Shown in pieces: positions 1 through 12,044 of a DNA stretch of 64,000 nt. Position numbers and translations under genes: made by a program. The DNA lies in contig CM047429.1 in assembly GCA_026168455.1 (NCBI GenBank), positions 32,261,850 to 32,325,849 on the forward strand, in the 5' to 3' direction. Each line of letters begins with the position of its first letter. Position 1 is the stretch's first letter. The notes beneath the pieces are model-generated. The model searched no databases. It was not told the origin of the DNA and was given only the letters and a program-made list of their open reading frames with translations. The stretch is from Theocolax elegans (lineage: Eukaryota > Arthropoda > Insecta > Hymenoptera > Cerocephalidae).

Positions 1-22
1 AGTTAAAGATACTACAACAGGG

Positions 23-52
23 TGAGCCAAGGCAAGGTCGAACCTTGGCTCA
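23..52. repeat. 10-bp inverted repeat
   Basis: TGAGCCAAGG at 23-32 is matched by its exact reverse complement at 43-52 with a 10-base loop. No associated gene or element boundary is visible. It may be a chance hairpin. Confidence 0.4.
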
Positions 53-845
53 AAGCAAATAAGGTTATTCGTGTAACCTATGAAAATATAAAATACACGG
101 TTGTGTATGTGTGTGTACGCCCGCCGCAATATACGTGTCGAGACACGCGGTCTCGATCTACTCGGGAACAAGGTTAGGTTTGCCAGGTACGGGTTACCTG
201 GCTCCGCAGTAAATTACGCCAATCGTAATCGCGCCGGAGTGTGAAGCACTCCGGTTTGCCGTACGCGTGGTCTATTGAGTGAGAGAGAGTGTCGCGATGA
301 GAGCGGCTAACCTCTCGTATGGTTTGCGCGTCGGGATACCGCGCGTATCCCGTCGCCGATCTTCCCTCGCGTACCGATAAGGACAAGTACGGCGCCGCCT
401 GGCCAGGACTTACTTGTATATTACCGGGGACCTAGCGAACTGCGTTCCTTGTCCTCTCTCTACCTCGTGGACTCTCTGCTTCGTCCTCCGCCTATCTCTC
501 TCTCTCTCTCTCTCTTTCTCGCCTTCGGCTTCTCACCCGGGAGTTGACGCGTCACGGGATTCTCACGGTAGCGTCTCCTTGCCTCTCTCATCGACGAGAC
601 GATACTGCCGGTGTGTCGTGCACACCGGCTCTCCGACGCGCTCGCGCATGCGCCTTACGCGTCTTCGACGGTAAACTCACGCGATCGGTATGATTTTCGT
701 CTCGCGTGGACCGTTTGCCGTTACAATATATATATATATATAATTGTATGTATGTGTAGTGTATACAATAGTATTTCTCGTTCCCACATATATTTTTACA
801 AAATAATCAACCCTTATGTTATCCAACTAATTCGAGTCGAACTTG
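53..845. other. GC-rich non-coding stretch with CT and TA microsatellites
   Basis: From about 100 to 720 the sequence is GC-rich and CpG-rich, unlike the AT-rich DNA after it. It contains a CT run (about 495-514) and a TA run (about 726-742). Short open frames here have no recognisable domain. The composition is compatible with a promoter or 5' UTR of a neighbouring gene, but I see nothing that proves it. Confidence 0.4.
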
Positions 846-949
846 CTTTTGGTTTATAGGATTATTAAAGAATTGCAAAATTCTAAATTGCTTTTTTAAG
901 GCTACAGGCAAGAATTTTGCAATTGTTTAATAATCTTATAACCCAAAAG
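846..949. repeat. 104-bp foldback repeat (possible MITE)
   Basis: Arms 846-884 and 911-949 are reverse complements over 39 bp with about three mismatches, around a 26-base loop. The length and structure fit a small MITE or a hairpin-forming repeat. I see no convincing target-site duplication, so class and boundaries are uncertain. Confidence 0.5.
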
Positions 950-1408
950 AGTTAATTGAAAATCATTTGTGCCCACATAAGTGCTAAGTAATTTGTCGGG
1001 AGACCACATAACTTTACTTGCAATTATACATTTTGTGAAAAAATTAAGCGGACGTTCGCACAAGTTCATGCGTCTCTGCATAAGTCTAGTTACATTTCCT
1101 TAAGTATCCATATAACTCCTATTCCATATATATAAAGTAAGCTCGGGCCCTGAAATCGGCTCGAGCTTGTAGACAGCTCGGAGATTCGCACGGCTCGAAG
1201 CTCGGCTCAAGCCGGCTCCTGCATATACCTAGAAAATGTTTTGAGGAACATGTACGTTGCAAATCTACAGCCACGTTTCATGAAACATTTTTGTGACATG
1301 CAGTTGCAAATTTTTACACACTTTTTATGAAAAATAATAATGTTAATATCTGATTTATATTTATATAATCATTGTAAATAGAAAACCAATAATTGTATCT
1401 CTTTATAG

Positions 1409-1915
1409 TTACACCTGCTTGGTCTGAACCTTTACCAGGTTGGGTTGATAGTTTGAATGGCCCTGTAGGGTTACTTGTTGGCGCAGGTAAAGGAGTAATA
1501 CGTTCAATGCACTGTAATGCAAACTATCACGCTGAAGTAATTCCTGTTGATCTTGCAATAAATGCATTAATAGCAATTGCTTGTAAAATTGGATTAGCGA
1601 CTGAAAGGTATATATTTAATTATTACATTACGTTGATGAAAATCATATGTTTTATAATTTTTTTCTGTTCAACAGACATACGAATATTCCTGTATTTAAT
1701 ATTACTCAAAGCAGAGTAATTCCAATTACATGGGGTGAAGTATTAGAAAAAGGGAAATCTGTAGCATATGATTATCCATTTGAAGGTGCAATATGGTTTC
1801 CAGATGGAGATATACGCAATAATAAATTTGTTCATAGTCTATTTGTATTTTTTTTTCATATATTACCGGCTTACTTCATTGATTTTATGATGATACTGTT
1901 TCGACAAAAACGTTT
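1409..1915 (+). CDS. Fatty acyl-CoA reductase, two internal exons (partial gene)
   Basis: Two exons, 1409-1607 and 1676-1915, are joined by a 68-bp intron with GT (1608) and AG (1675). The first exon follows a TTTATAG acceptor and the second ends at a GTAAG donor. The spliced frame reads about 146 codons without a stop. Family-typical stretches are PAWSEPLPGWVDSLNGP in exon 1 and IPITWGE, YPFE, WFPDGDIRNNKFVH and FHILPAYFIDF in exon 2, which match the middle part of insect fatty acyl-CoA reductases. These enzymes reduce fatty acyl-CoA to fatty alcohols with NADPH, for example for cuticular hydrocarbons and pheromones; their N-terminal Rossmann domain would lie in upstream exons. I find no such exon at 1-1400 and no C-terminal exon before the next repeats, so this is either part of a gene with long introns or an orphaned partial duplicate. 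Confidence 0.85.
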
Positions 1916-1926
1916 GTAAGAAAAGC

Positions 1927-1927
1927 A

Positions 1928-1950
<23 letters not shown>
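1927..1950. repeat. (AT)n microsatellite
   Basis: An uninterrupted AT dinucleotide run directly downstream of the reductase donor site, followed by a T homopolymer. It lies in the presumed intron. Confidence 0.9.
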
Positions 1951-1958
<8 letters not shown>

Positions 1959-3579
1959 TATTCTATTTATCATACTAATTTTTAAATTGTTACTCTATTC
2001 GTATAGAAAAACACGTGAAATAAAACGTGGCAAATCAAACAATGCATCTAATAGAGACCCTAAATTTTGCATTGAATTTAATGTTTAATGTTATTTTGAG
2101 GTTAAAATGCTTTTATAAATAAAGCTCCTATGGTTGACATTTCACTATGTTAGAACAGAAAATTTTACGTTCAAATATGTATCGAAATCTTAGGGTAAAT
2201 CATTTTCCAATTTTCAAATAAAAGTCAAAAGTTTGATAGTTTCAGAAGTATAGATTATCTCTACAGATATTAAGTTTTTCAAAATTTTACAACGGCAAAT
2301 GCTTTTTTGCAACAGTGTAGGTAAAATTTGTTTTTAGTCCTCGTTATTAGGTAATGATACTTTTTTGAACACTGAAGAAAATCTGTGATAATATTACTTA
2401 TAAGATACTCATATAATATTAGTACGACACACAGTTCTCTAACAAAAATCGTTTTCTCACACAAATAGAAACTTAAAAACTTGTGAAAAAAGTAAAATAA
2501 ACTTTTTATTCATGTTTTTAAAACAGATTTTCAAGTCTAATTTTTTGGGTAGGGGGCGAGGCTCTGCATTACTTCGCCCCCTGCACCCCACGAGGGCATG
2601 CATTATTTCGGATATATCCAGATTACTTTATTTTGGAGATATCCTTATTTCATTAATTTATATTTTATTGTTTCTTTTCATTTCCAAGAAATTTTACTCA
2701 CACTGTTACAAAAAATGGCGTATACGACGCGGGTGCACGATGTATTCCCTGGAGTTGTACGGTGCGGCTCCTAATATACTATTATTCAAAAAGGTGCATA
2801 AAATAGAGACCTTATATTTGATCTGACCTCGAATTTCAAAATCATTTACAGGTTAACGTAATTTTCTAAATCGGAACCTTTGTTTTAGACGTCGGATTTT
2901 TAAAGAGCAGGAAAATTTACAACGAAAAGGATAGTTTTGAATTTTCGAGAGTTAGCTGTAGATGCTAAATTATTAAGATTATTTTTTCAAATAGAAACCG
3001 CTACTTCTAACGTCGTGTAGAGCGGGAAATTTTGCGTCGAAAATCGTTTTTTAATCATTTTTTTACTTTCACAAAGTTAAATCAAGGTCAAATGCTTATA
3101 AATTGGGTAGAACGCGAAATTTCATAGTTATCTCAAACAGAACAAGCCTTGATACACCCAAGCAATCAAATAATGTTCTCTTTACTATTTACTGTTCAGC
3201 ATGCCGCCTAGCTGCTACACGATAATTGCCATTACATTGCTGTAAAACCATTATCATGACTACTGTTTAATCAGCTGAATAATTCACAGATACAATAAAA
3301 AAGGGATCTATACACAAGACGAGACCCATTAACACTTATGAATTTTGATTTTTTAAAACCGAACTTGAGACCATAATTATGCCATCAGTTTCAATTTTTA
3401 TTAAAACTCAACGAATCATCCTCTCATTTACAAAAGTTCAATATTTTATGAGAATAAACATTACATATAAAAATAAAAATAAAAATAAATTTTTAAAGAA
3501 TGATGTCAAAGCTCTAGTTTAAAATCTGATAATTAGTAAGACTAAACAAACAAAATAAAAAGATAACAAGGTTAACTAA
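1951..3579. repeat. Unclassified AT-rich repeat sequence
   Basis: No coding domain is visible. About 2540-2740 resembles 57835-58060: both have a GC-rich pyrimidine/purine block followed by the conserved words ATTTTACTC and CACTGTT and a GCGTATGCATCGCGGGCG-like block. A loose internal repetition of phrases like GAAATTTTGCGTCGAAAA occurs at about 2160, 2920, 3030 and 3120. It is probably an old, unclassified transposon. Confidence 0.4.
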
Positions 3580-4214
3580 GAAAAAGAGTATCACATATCC
3601 GGGAAACGGATCTTTATCAAACTTTAGGATATGTTTACTTTTATAAAAATATAAAGAAAACCGGAATTTTATACACTAATGCTCTTTTTTACGATGGATA
3701 TAAACAAATAACGAAAAATCTTGCCAAAAAACCCTTAACTTTGATCACCTATAACTCAAAAACAAATAAAGATAAATACTCTACCCTATGTTCAACAGAA
3801 AGCTGAGATCAAGTAGATGGGATTTAGTAAAAAAGAAGCTCAAATATCTTGTTTTGGACGAAAATTATGAAAAAAAAACAAATTTAACGATATTTTAATA
3901 ACTGTTTTAAATAAAAAAATTTGCTAATTTTTAAGGCAAAATTGTCGTTTTATATTGATTTTGTCCATAACTTTCGACTAAATCAAGATATTGAAGCTTC
4001 TTTTAAATCCAATCTACTTGATATCAACTTTTTTGAAACTTAGGTTTGAGTATTTATCTTTATTTGTTTTTGTTCGAGATTTTTCGTTACTTGCTTATAT
4101 CTATCGTAAGAGAGAGCATTAGAGTCTAAAACTCCGGCTTTCTTTATATTTTATAGTAGTAAGCATATCCTAGAGTTTGGTAAAAATCCGTTTCCCGGAG
4201 AAGTACACTCCAGG
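3580..4214. mobile_element. Foldback MITE copy A, TAA target duplication
   Basis: A 635-bp element whose two halves are nearly complete inverted repeats; GGGAAACGGAT near 3601 pairs with ATCCGTTTCCC near 4187, and the matching continues inward for about 300 bp. It is bounded by TAA at 3577-3579 and 4215-4217. It is homologous to the 672-bp element at 32385-33056, which is bounded by TTA. A three-base TWA duplication is the hallmark of the PIF/Harbinger superfamily, so a non-autonomous Harbinger-type element is the likeliest class (inference). It encodes nothing. Confidence 0.75.
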
Positions 4215-4579
4215 TAAGAAAGAGGTTAAGATACAAGTGCTGATTTTTACATTATTAAAAATAAGAGAGAATTGAATTTTCAACAATTTATAACTTAAGT
4301 TCAATTTCTAAGACGCAAAGATTTATTTGTTCTCAATTTTGTAAAAATTAAATCTTTCAATTGTGTCGTCTACATATAAACCTAGACCATGGCTAATCAT
4401 GCAGCTGATGAAATAGTTGACGTGATAACGGTTTTAGGCCTACGACCTCCGACATTTGATAGACGTTATAATTTTAATCATTCAATAATATTATAAACTG
4501 AGAGTGGGGTTTGCTACGTTGAAGTAACCGATTTCTGTGTCTGCATAAGTATGTAAATTTTGTGTATAAATTTTATTGT

Positions 4580-4607
4580 GGACTTATGCTTCCGACTGCA
4601 TAAGTCC
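4580..4607. repeat. Perfect 10-bp stem hairpin
   Basis: GGACTTATGC at 4580-4589 and GCATAAGTCC at 4598-4607 flank an 8-base loop. It lies just upstream of the Gypsy gag remnant. Role unknown. Confidence 0.5.
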
Positions 4608-4611
4608 GTCA

Positions 4612-6160
4612 ATGTTAATCCCATCGGAAACAGAAGTTTCCTGCGAGTTTGAGATGTCGGACCACGAAAGAGTTATTAGTGACAGAGCACCCATTCTTGA
4701 AAAAGATAGAGCTAAGTCACCAAGTGGTCTGTCCAGAAACTTGCCAATGAGTACCGCATAGAGCCTAAGGTTAGCATCAACAAGCGCTATACCTAAAAAG
4801 TTTGATACAGTACCGGCAGCGAACATGACCACAGCAGCAACTACTTATACCCTTGTTTCTATGGCTGTAGCTTCATACACATCCACTACGTCGACGATTA
4901 TGACCGTGACGACTGTTCACCTAGGATGTTTTAATGCACCTGCACAATACCTATTAAATGAAGATCAGAGAATTAGTGGACATCTTGGCACTGGAGTGAG
5001 AGAAGTGCCCACACAACATTTAGACATGGGTTCGCAGGTGGAAGCCGACCATCTTATGTCACGAGGATACACATTTAGAGAACACAGAATTTAGAAACGT
5101 CTCAAGAGAAGCGTTTGGTGGCATGCGATCAGTGGACACAAAAGGTATCGTCCGATAGTAATGAGACTGTTTGCAAACCTACTTGTAGGAGATCCGAAAC
5201 TCGAAGAGTGATACAAGGCCGACAAGAGAATAGGAATTCCCCTACCAGTAGATGTAGGAGTCCCTGGACGGATAATGGAGATGACCGTCGAGAAAGAGAG
5301 ACTTCTATGAGCCTAGGCCAAGCTATCGTATAGATGATAATAAAATGAACGACTGGACCGAGTGTGCACGCGATCTGTGTAACTGGAACATGTCCTTTGA
5401 TGGTGAGACCAAAAAGAATGCAGACGAATTTCTGAACCCTTTTGCACGGCTTTAGAAACGACAACAAGTTTTCAGATCGCAGGATGTTCAGTGCCCTGCC
5501 CAATGTACTCTCAAAATCAGCTTTGTTCTAGTTTAGAATAGTTTAGTCATCTCTTCAATATTGGCGTGATTTTGAAATCGAGTTCCTAAATAAGTTTGGC
5601 CATCTCTTAAATGACGAAGATTTACTCATGGAGCTTCGATCAACAACTACAAAACGAGGGAGAAAAGGCTACGACGCTTTTGAACTATTTCAACAAGTGA
5701 AGGTGGTCTATTCTCAGATGCGACCAGATTACCGTAGGTACATACAATTACAAAAAATCAGGAATTTTTCCGACCCGATTACCTTTGGTAAAGACTACGA
5801 GCAGGACATAACATGGGACACGAAATTATCTAGTTCCAATGTTAAATGCAAAAAGCTCATACCGAAAGCTTTTCCAAAACAGAGTGGTGTAGCACGAGTT
5901 TTGTGTAAACTGGCGGCTGTTATCGAAAAGAGTAAGAATAAGTCTTCTTACTAGGACAAACAGTCGCATAAGAAAACTATTCAGAAAAAGAGCAAGAAAG
6001 GTGCGGAAAGCTCGTCAAACACTTCTTTAATCGTATACGAAGTAGCCGTTGTGTTCGGTACTAGAAACGTTGCTATTAGTTTTCAGAAACAGAATGGCAA
6101 ATCAATTAATGGAGTGATTGCGGCCCTCACTTCAATAGGCCCTATGTGCCTGTTGTTAAC
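4612..6160 (+). pseudogene. Gypsy gag remnant (plus-strand copy)
   Basis: Translated fragments in several frames match the gag region of the Gypsy element at 30436-32317. Examples are the Thr/Ser-rich segment at 4825-5094 (TSTIMTVTTVHL) and the block at 5628-5954 with YSQMRPDYRRYIQ and WDTKLSSSNVK. Gag proteins package retrotransposon RNA into virus-like particles. The frame is broken by several shifts and stops, and about 90 bases near 4680-4770 are absent from the other copy. The copy stops at about 6160 where the Copia LTR begins, and it reappears as reverse transcriptase at 12045. About 1.5 kb of gag-protease sequence is missing between the two parts. Confidence 0.8.
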
Positions 6161-6492
6161 TGTTGATATATTTAATAGGCTTGAGAGGAGAGGAGAGAGA
6201 AATAAATCAAAAACAATATTACCTTTTGATTAATAAAACGCTTATTTTATTTCCTTGACTTATTCCAACTTATATAATCTAATTTAATTCGAGTTTATTT
6301 AATTTAAAGAAAACCAAAATAACTATAAACGCGTCCGTCGCGAAAGATCGTTCAATCGCATCAGTTCAGTCGCATCAGTGCCGCGCACGCTCGCTTCGCA
6401 GGCCCGAGAGCTCGAGACCAACCTGCGATCGGTGGAGGGGAGCCTCGCTTCGAGCAGCTTGACTGAGTGTGCTCGCTCCTTAACATCCAACA
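6161..6492 (-). mobile_element. Copia 3' LTR
   Basis: Read on the minus strand, the segment opens with TGTTGGATG and closes with TATCAACA, the TGTTG...CAACA terminal pair usual for Copia LTRs. It contains TTTATAG and AATAAA signals, and it is preceded by a purine-rich tract (plus-strand pyrimidines at 6493-6504) that serves as second-strand primer. It abuts Gypsy gag at 6160. No matching 5' LTR is seen near 12 kb, so the Copia copy is incomplete. Confidence 0.7.
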
Positions 6493-6616
6493 CTCCCTCC
6501 CGAGCAAATTCAGTCCAGCTGATAACCATCCATCACATCAATCCTTAGTTTTCTCTGAGGTATCTGAAAATAAACAAAAAGTTAATTTATGAAATTAATA
6601 TTCAGGAGCAATTCTG

Positions 6617-8092
6617 TCAAGTGTGCATGTGACTCGAAAGGCAACGCTTTTGTGAATATATTAGCAATTTGTTTCTTAGTCGCAATCCAGCTTTTTTTAC
6701 TAGATTTCTGGCAACACACTCTCTTACATAATCTTTTTTAACTTCGGTCATATGTCTTAATTTATTAGTACAACTAACTTGTGCACTAGCTCCAACTGAT
6801 TGGTTATCGCACCAGAGTGTCATCGGCAAAAACGAATTTTCAATCAAAATCAAGGTTAAAGAATTATACAATGCCATTATTTCTTAGCAAGCTTCGCTCA
6901 TTGCAACGTACTCGGTCTTGCAAGTCGATAAAGCTACATAAGATTCCTTAGGAGTCTTCCAAGCAACTGTATCGCCAAATAACCTAATTACAAACCCACT
7001 AGTAATGAACCTTTGCAATTCGCAAAACTAGCATCAGCATATCCTTTTAAATTATCTAATTTTCCTTCAAGCTTAATCCATAATTTTCTAGTATATTTTA
7101 AATAACGACATACTCGTTTTACCATTTTCCATTCCTCTTCCGTTGGATTGTTTTGATGTCTGCTCAAGACATTTACGGCATAAGCAACATCTGACCGTAC
7201 TGTATTTGCCAAATACAGAAATGATCCAACAATTTCTCTGTACGGTCCATTTATCTTTGTATTCGCATCATCCAACTGATCTTCTTCTCTATCACGTCTC
7301 TCACGGTCCATCACTTGCTTAGTCACCATCGGCTTTCTTTGAGGATGCATTTCGCTGTATCCAAAACGACTCAACATTTTATCTATATACTCTTTCAACG
7401 TAATATCTATCGTTTTGTTATGTCTGTCTCTGTTTATCTCTATACCTAAGAACACTTTAGGTTCACCAAGATCAGACATTTCGAATTCCAACTTAAGTTT
7501 CAAAGCAATTTCATCTAACTTAGATTTACAATTACTTATTAGAAGAATATCATCTACGTACAACAATAATATTAAAAGTTTATCCTTTTCTTTCCAACTA
7601 AACATACAAGGTTCTGAAGCATGAGATTGCAGTCCGAGATTGACTGCTACTTCGGGAAATTTCTCGTGACAGCGTTTGGGACTTATTTTTAGACCATATA
7701 ATGCTCTCTGAATTTTACAAACTTTACTTCGTCGAACTTCTTCTGAACAATCAATGCCTTCAGGTATTTCCATGTAGATTTCACTATCTATGGTTCCATT
7801 CAGAAAAGCTGTTTTTCACATCAAGCTGTTTTATCTCAAAATCAAATTTATTTTATTTAATTTATAATAGAAAGGCAAACGAGAGACAAGAGCATAAGTT
7901 TCGTCCAATTCATACATGTTTTTATCCTTAAATCCACGTATAACAAGTCGAGCTTTATATTTTATTTTATCTTCAATTCCAGCTTTAGTTTTTAACACCC
8001 ATCTCGAGTCGATGATGTATGGTCTTTTTCCATCTATATTCTGAGGTCTATCTACTAACGTCCAAACTTTATTCTTTTCCATTGAGTCAAGT
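6617..8092 (-). pseudogene. Copia reverse transcriptase and RNase H
   Basis: Three collinear minus-strand pieces make up the C-terminal half of Copia pol. The first is the RT N-terminus (8082-7831: WVLKTKAG, YKARLVIRGF). The second is the RT core (7773-6988: RALYGLKISP, catalytic LLLYVDDILL, SDLGEPKVFLGIEI). The third is RNase H (6877-6617: LWCDNQSVGASAQ). RT copies element RNA into DNA and RNase H removes the RNA strand. The pieces are split by frameshifts and stops near 7800 and 6930, so no full polyprotein can be made. The preceding linker at 8093-8393 is also in pieces. Confidence 0.9.
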
Positions 8093-8393
8093 TCTTCAAC
8101 TGCCTTTTTCCATTCGAGCTTATCTTAAGATGACATGGCCTCTTTATAAGAGTTTGGATCTCCTTGTATACTTGCATTTAATGCACGCAGTTCAACAGAT
8201 TTAAATCAAATTCCAGCTGTTGAGACTCAGTTTGCTGTTCAATTCCTTTTTCCTTTCTTGGACGACCTCTTTTCCGTTTTACTCTCTCCGTTTCTGATAT
8301 CGGAGTAGTCTTTTCTTCATCAAACTTAGTAAACCAGTTATCTTGGTTTATTTCTTCCAGCGAATTTGACCAATTCTTAATGCTTCTCTTATG

Positions 8394-9392
8394 CTATTTA
8401 TCTCCAAAGACGATTTTCTCGTTGAATCGATCATCCCTGCCATCGCAACATTTTCCGTCTTCAGGTTTTAAAAATAAATAGCCAGTTGGTCTATATCCAA
8501 TAAAAACTACTCGCTTTCCAAGCGGATTAAACTTAGGACCAACCTTTCTCTGAACCTTGATGTAAGCTATACTAGCAATTCGTTTTAGCTGCTCTACATG
8601 TAATTTTAAATTCGGATTGAAATTTTGCAAAGAAGAGATCATTTCATTCGAACTGAGGGGGGATCTATTATAAACAAAAGAAGCTGTATTCAAAGCCAAA
8701 TCCCACATATTTTCAGACAGACGTGCGTCAAAAATGAAAGATCGAACTTTCTTTTGAATCGTTTGATTAAAACGTTCAGCTACGCCATTATGCTGTGGGG
8801 TGTCAGGGGTGGCCAGGTCCAATTCAGCTCCGTACTTATCCAATCTTTCCAACGTATAACCTCCTGTAAACTCTGTACCTTGATCACATCGTAGGTAGTT
8901 GAATTTGGCATCATAGCCAAGCAGGTTTCTCGAGCTGTTAATAAACGATTTCAAGCAATATCCAGTTTCATACATAGGATAAGCCATAGCAAGTCGTGAA
9001 AAGTCATCGATAAATACGGATATGAACCTATATACCTTTGGATGAGAAGTCGGGCTGATTGTACCCATCGTATCAGCATGAACAATTTGAAGTGGCTGAG
9101 CCATTCTTTGTCTCATGGAATTAAAAGGCAATTTATTAAATTTAGACAACATACAAATTTTGCAAGATAATAAAGAATCATCGAACTTAACATCTTTTAA
9201 GCCTTTAGCACCTGGAAACTGTTTTTGAAATTCTATTAAATATTTTACTGAAGCATGCCCCAAGTGAACATGCCATAACATGGGTTGATTTAAATTTAAC
9301 TTAGAATTAATCTCATTAGGATCAGTATTATCATCTAAATTTTCTAAAGTACTTGCATCAGTTAATTTTTCTATTGCGTAAAGTATCTTCAA
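8394..9392 (-). pseudogene. Copia integrase
   Basis: A 332-residue open frame. The N-terminal zinc-binding region has the H-H-C-C pattern (WHVHLGHAS then CKICMLSKF, residues about 40-90). The core carries the acidic residues in [14 protein letters not shown] and NGVAERFNQ (residues about 105-210), and it ends with the [18 protein letters not shown] segment typical of Copia. Integrase inserts the element DNA into the host genome. The frame is intact, but the surrounding polyprotein is broken, so it is scored as part of a dead element. Confidence 0.9.
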
Positions 9393-9931
9393 AGTTAGAA
9401 TAGCTAGAGCATAGCTCGTTGCCCTCTGAGTTAGTTATTTCGTTTAAATTCTCAACTTCATTAAATTTATTAACATCCGTTTCCATTTTATCTTCAAGCA
9501 TGTTTTGTTCATGTTCTACTGATACAATTTCGTTTAGATTTTGATCATCAAGCTTAGTTTCTTTATCTGTTTGTGTATTTTCATATAGTCGCCTTCTTGT
9601 GGTAACACAAGCAATTACTTTGTTAAATTTAGAATATTTATTCTCTTCATCAATCAAGTTATTCGACTCCAATTCAATTATCCAATGCGGTTGTTTTTAA
9701 TACCGGAAACAAAAATTTCTTTCGACACCGGATCGAAAATATCTATGCGCTGATTATCAAGATATACGGTTAACCCTTCAACTACAAATTTTCGCAAAGA
9801 TAATAAATTTTCAGAAAGTGATTTCGCACAGATTACATTATTCAAGCTTACAAATTTATTATTATTGGTACATCCAACTATATCACCTATCCCTTCAGAT
9901 TTTATAATCGCGGATTCATCACTATTCGCGC
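9358..9931 (-). pseudogene. Copia protease-integrase linker
   Basis: Minus-strand frames 9986-9678 and 9672-9358. The part upstream of the integrase reads KSANSDESA, GIGDIVG and LSENLLSLRKFV, the conserved segment between Copia protease and integrase. The stretch before KSAN (9932-9986) belongs to the inserted R1 LINE tail. An acidic low-complexity segment (9358-9672) with [12 protein letters not shown] repeats is not a recognisable domain and may be an expansion. Confidence 0.75.
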
Positions 9932-11140
9932 TTTTTTTTGGAGTCTGTGGTAATGACATTTTACGCACAACCGGCAAACTATCCAACCCCTCGCAAGAGC
10001 AGACAGTCCACCGAGTATGGGACTCAGTAGGAGCAAACTACTAATACCCACTAAACCCACATATGTCTGTTCACATCGACACCAGCCCGGAACTGTTATT
10101 CACATTACTTCAACTGGGCGGCCGTCCTTGCGTGTCCAAAAAACACATTCATTCTTTTACTCTTTTATTGTCGAATCACATTTGCTCAATCTATCAGACA
10201 TCCATCTGCTTTTTTGCTCCGCAATACATTCGTTACGTAATTTGCGATCAGGTGCCAGTTGTCCGCGTTCGTCGTCATAAGTCTCGTCACGTTTTCCAAC
10301 GTGATCGCTTCTATGTCCGTTTCAAGTCATTGACGCTGATCTGCCCATCGCCCGCAGGCGAAGAACATATGATCAGCGTGATCATAGACCGATCCGCAGT
10401 ACTTGCATTCAGGTGAAGCAAGTCTGCCCATCTTGTGTAGATAGCCGCGGAAGTATCCATGTCCAGAGAAAAATTGGCAGAGATAGAAGTCTACCTCACC
10501 GTGCTTTCTCCCCTTCCACGGAGCAACTGCAGGGATAAGTCTACGTGTCCATCGCACCTGTTGGGTATTTGTCCACCGGGTTTGCCAGAGTTCCATTGTT
10601 TTCGTACGTTCGTCTGTCGCAGCGTCGACCCGTCCCGTGTCCGCGCTTCGATCGCATATGCGCTTTCGTTCCGTCGCGAGTAGGTCGATCGGAATTACGC
10701 CCGCGATAACAAGGACGGCGTTTTCGGACACTGTTCTGTACGCACACGTGATTCTTAACGCGCCCATCCGCTGTACGCTAGTCATCGCTTTTGCCCATCT
10801 CTTAACGTGTAACGCGTCCGCCCATATTTCCGCCCCATATAGCATGATCGAGTGGTAACGCTCATTAGTAGTCGTCGAGTGCTCGGTCTCGGTCCGTTCA
10901 TATTAGCCATGAGTCTGCTCAAGGCTTTTGTCTTTTCTTGTGCCTTCTTAGTCACCGTGCGTATGTGAGGCCAGAAACTCAGTTTCGTGTCCAAGGTCAC
11001 CCCTAGATACTTGACCTCGTCTCGGACCACCACGTATTCGCGTCCGACTGTCAACGGTATCCCCGTGTCGATTCTTCGTCTAGTTAGAAGCACAAGTTCC
11101 GTCTTTTGTAACGCAAGTTGCAGTCCATGGTCTTTCATTC
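9932..11140 (-). mobile_element. R1-type LINE fragment inserted in Copia
   Basis: Minus-strand frames 11138-10782 and 10845-10327 form the C-terminal part of an R1-clade ORF2. Visible motifs are LQLALQKTELVLLTRRR, VKYLGVTLDTKLSFWPHI, RITCAYRTVSENA and GEVDFYLCQFFSGHGYF, plus a Cys/His knuckle (CKYC...HADHMFFAC). A frameshift separates the two frames. A 3' UTR follows and ends in eight A residues (T8 at 9932-9939). The insert breaks Copia between its protease and integrase. It is flanked by related, diverged copies of about 13 bases (ATTCGCGC-type at 9924-9931 and ATTCGCAC at 11153-11160), consistent with a decayed target duplication. Confidence 0.85.
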
Positions 11141-11149
11141 ATCCAGTCA

Positions 11150-11800
11150 CTCATTCGCACATTTAATATTAGGTTGAATATTACTATCAAAGGTCTTAAA
11201 AATCAATTTCGAATTCGCCATGTGCTCAGTAGCACCAGAGTCTGCCAGAAATCTAATAAGCTGATTATTTCCAAAATTATTTGTCTCGTCGAGATGAGTG
11301 TTTGTGAATAGACTCACAGACTCACCAGTTTTATTTTTATTTTCTGCAGTTGAGGCTTTTCCTTTATCTCGATTCTGCCATCTGCCTCGACCGCAGCCTC
11401 GTTCTCGGCCTCTGTCAGACTTAAAATATTTTGGTTTCGTATCGGCGTTTTACTCTGCGCTTAAAACTACCTCTTTCATCAAAATTCATACCTTCTATGA
11501 CGCTCATTTTCACGAAGAATTTCTTCCAGCTGTTTCTCCGTGTAAGGGCAGTCGACCCTCACATGAGCTTAGTACCTCTTGCAGCGGAAGTACATTTTTC
11601 CGCTTCTTGTGCACTCACTGCTGTGGTGACCCTTATTCCCGCAGTTGTAGCAGGTCATGTTAGGGTTAGCCACCATGTATGCCTTCGTTCCAACTGTACC
11701 ATCCTTCTGCCCGATCAGTTTATCACTTCGTACTACTTCCTGCTGAACAATATAAATTCTCATCAAGCTGTTTTTCTAGTTCACTTAATTTAATTTTATT
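11150..11800 (-). pseudogene. Copia gag zinc knuckle and protease start
   Basis: The minus strand reads CYNCGNKGHHSSEC at about 11650-11610, a CCHC knuckle that binds RNA in the nucleocapsid part of gag. About 300 bases later it reads FLADSGATEHMANS (about 11255-11210), the aspartic protease active site of Copia (DSGA). The gag N-terminus is missing beyond about 11800, where a 24-26-bp tandem duplication (TTTAATTTTATTCCAAC twice, 11784-11833) starts. Confidence 0.85.
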
Positions 11801-11971
11801 CCAACGTATTTAATTTAATTTTATTCCAACTTCATTCTGAATTTTTAGTCGACTTTAACGTAACGATATCTACGTATTTTACCTTCGAGCTAATGGTGAC
11901 CAAAAAGGATAGATAATATTTCTTAGCAACAACGCGCACGGACTTGCTCTCTCCACCTATTGACACGAAAG

Positions 11972-12009
<38 letters not shown>

Positions 12010-12044
12010 AAAGAAACAAATATGGCGCGCGTCCGCGCTTATGT
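11801..12044. other. Unassigned junction with (GA)n
   Basis: Between the Copia gag remnant and the Gypsy RT there is a stretch with no recognisable coding content and a GA microsatellite at about 11973-12001. It does not match the Copia LTR at 6161-6492. It may hold the rearranged end of the Copia insertion. Confidence 0.4.
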
